From the NCBI GenBank assembly GCA_029261435.1, contig JAJDBI010000286.1, positions 1-10,682 on the forward strand: a stretch of 10,682 nucleotides of DNA. Reading direction: 5' to 3'. Shown piece after piece: positions 4,858 to 10,682 of this stretch. Made by a program: the position numbers and the translations under genes. This stretch comes from Nitrospinaceae bacterium. GTDB taxonomy: Bacteria; Nitrospinota; Nitrospinia; Nitrospinales; VA-1. The notes beneath the pieces are model-generated. The model was given only the letters and a program-made list of their open reading frames with translations, made no database searches and was not told the DNA's origin. Numbering within the stretch: the first letter of the stretch is position 1; each line of letters starts with the position of its first letter.

Positions 4858-6612
4858 ATGCAGACCATACTTGTCAATCTCCGTGAGAAAATAAAGGTCC
4901 TGTTAATGCAGGACCACAATATGCTATTGCTGGCAGCGGTGATAGGGTTTCTGGCTGGTCTGGCATCAACCCTGTTCCGCAGGCTTATCGAGTTTTTCGG
5001 GGTTATCTTTTCTGCGGATGGACTGGCCTTTATTGGTGTAACAGGTTCTACGGTCCCTTTACTATTGCCACTCATGCCCATGATCGGGGGAATAATTACC
5101 GGCGTCATTTGTCATTTTTTCCCCGATGCAGTTAAAGAAAATGGAGTGCATCGGGTCATGCATGCCGTTGCGATGAAAGCCGGAAAAATTCGCAAACGTA
5201 CTTTGCTAACCTGTTCCACCACATCAGCACTCACTATCGGGTCAGGAGGGTCAGCCGGACGCGAGGGTCCGACTGTACAAATTGGCTCAGCAGTGGGTTC
5301 GGCTCTCGGTAACATGTTTCATCTTTCACATGAACGAATCCAGGTATTAGTCGGCTGCGGTGCGGCAGCGGGGATCGCCGCCTCCTTCAATGCTCCCCTG
5401 GCAGGAGTCTTGTTCGCTCTCGAAATTATTCTCACGGACTTTACCATCCACACGTTCAGTCCCATTGTGGTTGCCTCAGTCATTGGTACGGCCACCGGAC
5501 GAGCGATGGAAGGCAACGAGATCACTTTTCATGTGCCGGTACACGAGCTGGTCAGCTACTCCGAAATTGTTTTTTATTTATTCCTTGGTCTCCTTTGCGG
5601 AGTGGTTTCAAAACTATTCACTTCCGTCTACTTCAAGGCCCATGATATTTTTGATAAAAAGGTTAATCTCCCAAAACCTTTAAAACCTGCTCTCGGTGGA
5701 CTGATAGTCGGATTCATCTCTATACTTTTTCCAGCGGTTCTGGGCAACGGCTACGAGTTTATGGAAAAAGCACTTAACGGAGAGCTTTTCTGGGGACTGG
5801 CCTTTATACTCATCTTTTTAAAAATCATCAGCACTTCTGCAACTCTGGGTTCGGGAGGACTGGGTGGTGTCTTTGCTCCCTCCCTGTTTATTGGAGCTAT
5901 GCTGGGCTCGGCCTATGGGACTTTGGTGCATGCGATCAACCCCAGCTTCACCGCTTCGCCCGAGACCTATGCACTGGTGGGAATGGGTGCCGTAGCAGGT
6001 GCGGTAATGCAAGCACCTATGACTAATATCCTGATGCTGTTTGAGTTGACCAACGATTACACCATCATTTTGCCAATCATGATCACCTGCATCGTTTCGG
6101 CCTACACCTTCCGTGCATTTGATAAAAACTCCATTTATATACAGAAACTGTTGAAGGACGGTATCAACATCAAACATGGGCGCGAGGTTTCTATTCTCAA
6201 CGCCATCAAGGTCAATGATGTATTAAGCAAGGATGTCACGTCCATTCCCGAAGGCAGGCCTTTCAGAAAAATTCTGGAAACTATTTCATATTCCAAGAAC
6301 TTTTATTTCCCTGTAGTAAATGGCCAGGGAGAGATGTCCGGCATATTGTCTTTCCATATGGTTCGGGAAATGATTTTTGACGAAGAGTTGGGCGATTTGG
6401 TGGTCGCCAACGATTTAAAAGTCGAATCTGTGATGACTCTCACGCCGGAAAACAACCTCAATGAGGCTATGGAAATGTTTGCCAAACTTGATGTAGAACA
6501 ACTTCCCGTAGTCCGCCGTGATGATCCCAAGCGAGTGATCGGCATGGTCAATCGAGGTGAGGTGGTTGCCGCTTACAACCGTGAAGTCCTGGTCTCTGGC
6601 TTCGACAGGTAA
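4858..6612 (+). CDS. ClC-family chloride/proton transporter with two C-terminal CBS domains
   Basis: ClC proteins move chloride or other anions across the inner membrane, often in exchange for protons. I use the ATG at 4858 (584 residues). A frame-matched ATG at 4807 would add 17 residues but overlaps a TATAAT box and lacks a ribosome-binding site. ATG 4906 has AAAGG eight bases upstream but would cut a helix (NLREKIKVLL) that resembles helix A of E. coli ClcA. Signature segments with 584-residue numbering: GSGGSAGREGPTVQ with the gating glutamate E136; NAPLAGVLFALEII with I190 where E. coli ClcA has its inner proton glutamate E203; GGVFAP at 336-341; and a central tyrosine at Y427. The N-terminal GSGIP motif of ClcA is replaced by ENGVH (94-98). 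Two CBS domains follow at about 452-510 and 522-578, typically regulatory and nucleotide-binding. It is likely a ClC exchanger, but ion specificity and coupling are open. Confidence 0.92.
   Translation: MQTILVNLREKIKVLLMQDHNMLLLAAVIGFLAGLASTLFRRLIEFFGVIFSADGLAFIGVTGSTVPLLLPLMPMIGGIITGVICHFFPDAVKENGVHRVMHAVAMKAGKIRKRTLLTCSTTSALTIGSGGSAGREGPTVQIGSAVGSALGNMFHLSHERIQVLVGCGAAAGIAASFNAPLAGVLFALEIILTDFTIHTFSPIVVASVIGTATGRAMEGNEITFHVPVHELVSYSEIVFYLFLGLLCGVVSKLFTSVYFKAHDIFDKKVNLPKPLKPALGGLIVGFISILFPAVLGNGYEFMEKALNGELFWGLAFILIFLKIISTSATLGSGGLGGVFAPSLFIGAMLGSAYGTLVHAINPSFTASPETYALVGMGAVAGAVMQAPMTNILMLFELTNDYTIILPIMITCIVSAYTFRAFDKNSIYIQKLLKDGINIKHGREVSILNAIKVNDVLSKDVTSIPEGRPFRKILETISYSKNFYFPVVNGQGEMSGILSFHMVREMIFDEELGDLVVANDLKVESVMTLTPENNLNEAMEMFAKLDVEQLPVVRRDDPKRVIGMVNRGEVVAAYNREVLVSGFDR
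4896..4915 (+). repeat. Perfect hairpin with in-frame ATG in its loop, inside the 5' end of clc
   Basis: GGTCCTG (4896-4902) pairs perfectly with CAGGACC (4909-4915) around the loop TTAATG. The loop contains the in-frame ATG at 4906, and AAAGG (4893-4897) enters the left arm. In mRNA it would form a 7-base-pair, GC-rich stem close to the start of translation. It may simply be a coding coincidence. Confidence 0.4.
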
Positions 6613-6633
6613 ACTTTTGATACCCAACAGCAC

Positions 6634-6661
6634 TGTTTATCATGGGGCAATAAACATGATA
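6634..6661. repeat. Two overlapping, mutually exclusive inverted repeats between convergent genes
   Basis: TGTTTAT (6634-6640) pairs with ATAAACA (6650-6656), and TATCATG (6638-6644) pairs with CATGATA (6655-6661). Both are perfect 7-base stems but share bases, so only one can form at a time. They lie between the clc stop (6612) and the stop of the SGNH gene (6665). No T-run follows on either strand, so neither is a canonical terminator, though they may contribute to ending the convergent transcripts. Confidence 0.35.
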
Positions 6662-6664
6662 GGC

Positions 6665-7813
6665 TTAGTGGATTTCTCCCTTGATAGTATTAAAGAGAAC
6701 CTCAGCCATTAAATTGTGTCCGATTTCATTTGGGTGACAACGATCTGGAAACAAGAAGGCTAACATTGGGTCAGCTTCCATACCCTCTCCGTATGCTTCA
6801 AAATAGGTCACAAACAAGTCAGGGAAGCGATCATGGACGGTCGACAAATAAGGCTCCAATGCTGAGGGAAAATTAACAAAAGAGATTTTTTTATTCTCGA
6901 TGATTTCCTTGGCTGCATCGTGATATAAAACCGGATTACAGACATTGACAAACACCGGTTTACCACCCTTTTCCAGGATCCCTTCCACCAAATCCTCAAG
7001 GTTTCTGCGGTATTGCGTTAATGGAACCCGCGAACCTTCTTCTTGACCGACAGCACGCCTGGGCAAACCCCATGTCCTCATCCATCGAAAAAGTAACAGA
7101 TGTTTCAACTTCCAGTTAACTTTTCCTGCCAGAGAATTTCGCAAATCAAATTGGCGGCGATCTGTCTGCAATGAAGAATAAGCGTCATTCCATCCGAAGG
7201 AAAGAATAACCCGGTCACCCTTTTTCACATCGCCCAGCTCCTCCCACAGCAGTTTCCCCTGAAAGGATGAGAAGCCAGGAAGAGACAGGTTCTTCAAGTT
7301 AAAAGGTGCAATGAAGTTCAACTTTTCTGTTAGCAGGAATGGATAAGATTTTTCATACTCCACTCCCCAGCCAAAACTGCTCGAGTCTCCCAGCACATAC
7401 AGGGTCCTTCCCGAGATTTCTGTTTCAGTCGGCTCATTAGAAGACACACGAAACCCTTCGGCATTGGAGATAAGCGTCCAGGAGGGAAGTTTATCCACCA
7501 CAAAGATAGAAGAGTAATTCTGTACCGTGGTTGCGTAATTGGGCTTTAACCGGTAACCGTAGCGCAAGTCGGGCTCATAGGCATAGGCATCCTGATTCAC
7601 AAATCCCTGCCCCGCCACAAACTGCTGGTACTTTTCTAATACTACGGGGTCCATCTCTTCCATCCAGGAAGGGATGGTGTAGGATTTATAGCGAAATGCC
7701 GGCTCGAACCCAGAAACACTTAGAAGCAACTCGATAAATCCAAAAAAGAAAAAGACCACCACTAAGGAGAACCAAAAAGACTGAACCTTTTTTGATCTTT
7801 CTAAAGAGGTCAC
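6665..7813 (-). CDS. Membrane-anchored SGNH/GDSL-type hydrolase
   Basis: The start is assigned to GTG at 7813 (382 residues) because AGGGG (7820-7824) lies six bases upstream. The TTG at 7819 directly abuts that site and is less likely. One N-terminal hydrophobic helix (about residues 12-34) probably anchors the protein, with the catalytic domain facing the periplasm. All four SGNH blocks are present: LGDSSSFGWG with nucleophile S144; a block II glycine in SLPGFSS (G180); GWND with N209; and DRCHPNEIGH with D357 and H360. An LRYGYRLKPN segment and an AEGFR segment before block I recur in membrane-anchored SGNH proteins of envelope or polysaccharide systems. Family members are esterases, lipases or O-acyl hydrolases/transferases; the substrate cannot be read from sequence. 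It begins nine bases after the copA stop, so the two are probably cotranscribed and translationally coupled, but a copper-related role is not established. Confidence 0.87.
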   Translation of the reverse strand: MTSLERSKKVQSFWFSLVVVFFFFGFIELLLSVSGFEPAFRYKSYTIPSWMEEMDPVVLEKYQQFVAGQGFVNQDAYAYEPDLRYGYRLKPNYATTVQNYSSIFVVDKLPSWTLISNAEGFRVSSNEPTETEISGRTLYVLGDSSSFGWGVEYEKSYPFLLTEKLNFIAPFNLKNLSLPGFSSFQGKLLWEELGDVKKGDRVILSFGWNDAYSSLQTDRRQFDLRNSLAGKVNWKLKHLLLFRWMRTWGLPRRAVGQEEGSRVPLTQYRRNLEDLVEGILEKGGKPVFVNVCNPVLYHDAAKEIIENKKISFVNFPSALEPYLSTVHDRFPDLFVTYFEAYGEGMEADPMLAFLFPDRCHPNEIGHNLMAEVLFNTIKGEIH

Positions 7814-7819
7814 AGACAA

Positions 7820-7824
7820 CCCCT
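7820..7824 (-). promoter_or_regulatory. Ribosome-binding site deciding the SGNH start
   Basis: On the minus strand AGGGG overlaps the last two bases of the copA TAG stop. It is six bases from GTG 7813 and zero from TTG 7819. The spacing favours the GTG, and the overlap with the stop codon supports translational coupling to copA. Confidence 0.55.
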
Positions 7825-10291
7825 AAAGCTTGGAAGGAGAAAAGCGTTTTAATAAAAGAGAATTTCCAACTACTGAAACAGAACTCAAAGACATGGCTAC
7901 AGCAGCAAATACAGGTTTCAAAAGAACACCATAAAAAGGATACAAAACCCCTGCCGCAATGGGAATTCCCAGAACATTATAAAAGAAAGCCCAGAAAAGA
8001 TTCTGCCGGATTTTTGCCAGAGTCCGACGACTCAATTCAATAGCCTGGGCTACGGCTCTCAGGTCTGAAGTGACCAGCGTGATATCAGAAGCCTCCATCG
8101 CAACATCCGTACCGCTCCCCAAAGCAATACCCACTGTGGATTCAGCCAATGCCGGTGCGTCATTGATTCCATCCCCCACCATTGCAACCTTGCGCCCTTC
8201 TTTCATTAGCTTTCTAATTTCATCTCGCTTTCCTGAAGGCAGGACTTCTGAGATCACATCATCAATATCCAGTAGCTGGGCGACAGCCTGAGCGGTTTTT
8301 CGATTGTCCCCTGTCACCATCATCACTTTCAGTCCCATCCTCTTAAGACGATGAACGCATTCCCCGGCATGAGGTTTTAACTTGTCAGTAGTGGTGATAA
8401 GACCTTCAAGTTTTTCATCAACACTCAACAACATGGGCGTCTTTCCCTGAGTCGCTAATTTTTCCAGGTCATCGCTCATGGAAGAGAAATCGATTTTCTG
8501 CTCCTGCATCAACTTAACATTACCAAGTAAAACAATTTTACGATCTATCATTCCCCGCACCCCAAAACCGGGCAGAGCCTCAAATTCGGAAACCGCTTCG
8601 AGCCTGAGGTTATGCTTCTTCGCCTCTAAGACTACAGCTTGAGCTAAAGGGTGCTCCGATTGTTTTTCCAGTGAACCGGCTAATAACAGTAGACGGTCTG
8701 CATCCAATACGGCAGCAGGAGATAACAACACATCGGCGACTTCCGGTTTACCAAAGGTCAGTGTCCCTGTTTTATCAAAAACAATCGTATCAAGTTTTTC
8801 GGCTTGTTCCAAAGCCTCACCACTCTTAATAAGAATACCCATCTCCGCGCCCTTTCCGGTTCCAACCATAATCGCCGTAGGAGTGGCAAGGCCCAATGCG
8901 CACGGGCAGGCAATGATCATGACCGAAATGAAGATCATCAAGGCAAACAGAAACGGTGTCGTCGGTAAGGGACCAAATGAATCTCCAAAGCCCCACCAGA
9001 ATGCAAAAGCCAAAAGAGCCAGTCCAATCACCGCTGGCACAAAGATTCCGGCAATTTTATCCGCAAGTCTTTGTACGGGTGCTTTCGATCCCTGTGCTTG
9101 CTCTACCAGTTGAATGATCTGTGCCAACACAGTATCTTTACCCATGCGGGTCACATGCATTTTAAAAAAACCGGTTTTGTTAAGGCTCGCCCCGATCACT
9201 TCATCACCTGATTTTTTTTCTACCGGGACACTTTCACCGGTCAACATAGACTCATCAATCGAAGATTGTCCTTCAATCAGAACACCATCTACAGGGATTT
9301 TCTCTCCGGGCCGAACCAGGACCACATCTCCCACAATGAGGTCTTCCACACTAATTTCAATCTCCCTGCCCTCTCGTTCGACGTGAGCAGTTTTAGGCTG
9401 GAGCCCCATTAACTTTTTGATCGCAGAAGAAGCATTATGCCTGGCTCTCGCTTCCATCCAACGTCCCAGTAATACAAGCGTGATGATCATGACCGAGGTA
9501 TCGTAATAAACATCCAGACTCGCTGACCAACCCGGAAGAATGGTAACCCAGGCACTATAGAAATAAGCGGCTGAAGTTCCCACGGCAATGAGTGTGTTCA
9601 TATCAGCGTAACCATGACGGAGTCCGTTGAACGCTCCTCGGTAAAATTGCCCGCCGCAATAAAACTGTACTGGGCTCGCAAGAATGAATAATGTAATGTT
9701 CAGAGCATGCAATTGAATATTGAATAACGATACGCCCTGCATCGAAAGAAACATGACCATCAAGCTGGTCAGTCCACTAAATATCAGTTTCAGTTTAAGC
9801 TCAGCCAGATGTTTGAGATAGCGTTCTTCATCCCCCTCCGCTGCAACAGACTTTTCAGGCAAAAGACGATAACCCGCCTCTTCCAAAGACGACCTCAGGG
9901 ATTCAAAACCGACCAAAGCCGGGATGTAATCCACCAACACCTGTTCCGTCGCCAGATTGACATCGACAGCGTGGACCCCTTGCAAAGACGAAAGCTTTTT
10001 CTCCACCCGAGAAACACAGGATGCACAGGTCATCCCCTCAACAGGAAATGTTTTGCTCAGACGCGGGACTTCAAACCCCAACTTTTCTATGGTCAAGGGA
10101 AACTGGATTGCAGATATTTTTTGTGGATCAAATTCAATCGAGGCCGTTTCTGCGGCAAAGTTGACGTGGGCGGAAATTACCCCTTCCAGTTCACCGACCT
10201 TTTTTTCGATCCGCGCTGAACAACTGGCACAACTCATGCCATTGACCGGGAGGTTTATGCTGACTATATCTTTGGGATTATTATCCGACAT
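7823..10291 (-). CDS. copA: Cu+-exporting P1B-type ATPase with two N-terminal HMA domains
   Basis: This inner-membrane pump uses ATP to export cytosolic Cu+ (possibly Ag+). At 822 residues it has the usual length for a two-HMA CopA. Domains in order: HMA1 with GMSCASC (C21, C24); HMA2 with GMTCASC (C89, C92); then eight expected membrane helices with the catalytic parts between them. Visible motifs: TGES in the actuator (351-354); CPC in the transport helix (C462-P463-C464); the phosphorylated aspartate D506 in DKTGT; HP of the nucleotide domain (H547-P548); and GDGINDAP (706-713). YN (771-772) and MSLSS (800-804) in the last two helices match the Cu+ subgroup P1B-1, against Zn/Cd or Co types. 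The ATG at 10291 has only a weak GAG upstream, but it places HMA1 at the normal distance from the N-terminus. No CueR, CsoR or CopZ gene is in the window. It heads a tight pair with the SGNH hydrolase gene. Confidence 0.96.
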   Translation of the reverse strand: MSDNNPKDIVSINLPVNGMSCASCSARIEKKVGELEGVISAHVNFAAETASIEFDPQKISAIQFPLTIEKLGFEVPRLSKTFPVEGMTCASCVSRVEKKLSSLQGVHAVDVNLATEQVLVDYIPALVGFESLRSSLEEAGYRLLPEKSVAAEGDEERYLKHLAELKLKLIFSGLTSLMVMFLSMQGVSLFNIQLHALNITLFILASPVQFYCGGQFYRGAFNGLRHGYADMNTLIAVGTSAAYFYSAWVTILPGWSASLDVYYDTSVMIITLVLLGRWMEARARHNASSAIKKLMGLQPKTAHVEREGREIEISVEDLIVGDVVLVRPGEKIPVDGVLIEGQSSIDESMLTGESVPVEKKSGDEVIGASLNKTGFFKMHVTRMGKDTVLAQIIQLVEQAQGSKAPVQRLADKIAGIFVPAVIGLALLAFAFWWGFGDSFGPLPTTPFLFALMIFISVMIIACPCALGLATPTAIMVGTGKGAEMGILIKSGEALEQAEKLDTIVFDKTGTLTFGKPEVADVLLSPAAVLDADRLLLLAGSLEKQSEHPLAQAVVLEAKKHNLRLEAVSEFEALPGFGVRGMIDRKIVLLGNVKLMQEQKIDFSSMSDDLEKLATQGKTPMLLSVDEKLEGLITTTDKLKPHAGECVHRLKRMGLKVMMVTGDNRKTAQAVAQLLDIDDVISEVLPSGKRDEIRKLMKEGRKVAMVGDGINDAPALAESTVGIALGSGTDVAMEASDITLVTSDLRAVAQAIELSRRTLAKIRQNLFWAFFYNVLGIPIAAGVLYPFYGVLLKPVFAAVAMSLSSVSVVGNSLLLKRFSPSKL

Positions 10292-10424
10292 AATGAACTC
10301 AAACTGAAAAAAGGAATTTATACTACTTTATCAGGATACACATTTTCGGTGATGTAATCTAATAACTATAAGTTGAAAAACAGGAAGGTTGGTTGGCAAA
10401 AAAGGTTTTTTTAGAGCGAAGTTT
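10292..10424. other. Gap upstream of copA with possible -10 box
   Basis: This 133-base gap lies between the stop of the edge gene and the copA start. TATAAA on the minus strand (10317-10322) could be a -10 box with a short leader of about 18 bases, but no matching -35 is clear. I see no 19-base-spacer MerR/CueR-type dyad. The A6/T7 runs near 10400 leave too short a loop to form a terminator, so read-through from the upstream gene is possible. Confidence 0.25.
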
Positions 10425-10682
10425 TTATTTATTGCTGAAAAGCGTTTTCAGAGTGACCACTCCATAACCAACTAGAAGGAGAGCAATCAGCCCACTGGAA
10501 AAAGAGTTCTGGCTTATAGCGCTGGTGAACACAAAAATACCCACTGCACTTAAAATCACACCAAGAGCAAAAAAACCAAGCGAACGATAGATCGGAGGTT
10601 TACTTTCCTGAGAACCCAGAGAATCGCGTTTTTGTTTGAGTTGCCACCGCCAGCGGAGGATGTAATAGGTCTGGCGAAACCA
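10425..10682 (-). CDS. C-terminal part of a small two-helix membrane protein, cut by window edge
   Basis: On the minus strand the frame is open from the right edge to a TAA at 10425-10427, giving 85 residues with no start codon needed inside the window. The fragment begins with an aromatic, strongly basic stretch (WFRQTYYILRWRWQLKQKR), probably cytosolic or at the membrane surface. Two hydrophobic segments follow at fragment residues about 35-54 and 63-82, separated by a short polar turn (SAISQNSFSSG). It ends in FSNK. I recognise no family. It is on the same strand as copA and 133 bases upstream of it, so it may belong to the same transcription unit, but no function can be inferred. Its even hydrophobic-helix pattern over the whole frame supports its being coding. 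Confidence 0.65.
   Translation of the reverse strand, partial: WFRQTYYILRWRWQLKQKRDSLGSQESKPPIYRSLGFFALGVILSAVGIFVFTSAISQNSFSSGLIALLLVGYGVVTLKTLFSNK

Noticed and set aside
9809..10219. 136-residue plus-strand frame opposite the copA 5' end
   Set aside because: It is antisense to two clear HMA domains and has no family features of its own.
10381..10415. A6/T7 runs near 10400 as a terminator for the edge gene
   Set aside because: The complementary runs are separated by only two bases, too few for a loop, and there is no GC-rich stem.
10292..10424. CueR-type operator upstream of copA
   Set aside because: An ACCTTCC segment is present on the minus strand, but there is no matching GGAAGGT half-site at the right distance and no -35/-10 pair with a 19-base spacer.
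1..10682. CRISPR array, tRNA or rRNA
   Set aside because: No regularly spaced repeats of suitable length and no cloverleaf or rRNA-like conserved sequence were seen on either strand.

Overview
The window comes from a Gram-negative-type bacterial chromosome or large accessory replicon of moderate GC content. It carries a Tat component, a P-type copper exporter, a ClC transporter and a YD-repeat (Rhs-family) protein. No ribosomal RNA, tRNA or lineage marker is present, so a phylum cannot be assigned from the sequence. A marine or groundwater lineage such as Nitrospinota or a deltaproteobacterial group is only a loose guess from the style of the proteins.

Layout, left to right. Bases 2-2161 (+) are the 3' part of an Rhs/YD-repeat gene whose start lies outside the window. 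Its conserved core ends at DPEGL, followed by a variable 117-residue C-terminal tip. Two bases after its stop is a very AT-rich gene for a four-helix membrane protein (2164-2613). This is the classic layout of a polymorphic toxin tip and its immunity gene, and it is the most distinctive part of the window. Bases 2614-3057 hold no convincing gene. A 114-residue protein of unknown function (3108-3452, +) has its own extended -10 promoter. It converges on a TatA-like gene (3507-3890, -) through a shared bidirectional terminator. Upstream of tatA on the same strand is rpe, ribulose-phosphate 3-epimerase (4035-4700, -).

rpe is divergent from a ClC chloride/proton transporter with two C-terminal CBS domains (about 4858-6612, +). 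The space between them holds an rpe promoter, an inverted repeat overlapping its -35 box and a short tandem repeat. ClC converges on a two-gene minus-strand operon: a two-HMA Cu+ P1B-ATPase (copA, 7823-10291), followed with only a few bases of spacing by a membrane-anchored SGNH hydrolase (6665-7813). At the right edge, on the minus strand, is the C-terminal part of a small two-helix membrane protein (10425-10682) that runs off the window.

The genes form independent modules rather than one pathway: toxin/immunity, an orphan gene facing Tat and Rpe housekeeping genes, anion transport, and copper export coupled to an envelope hydrolase. The points most worth checking are the Rhs tip/immunity pair, the non-standard ion-pathway residues of the ClC protein, the copA-SGNH coupling, and the overlapping regulatory sequence between rpe and clc.
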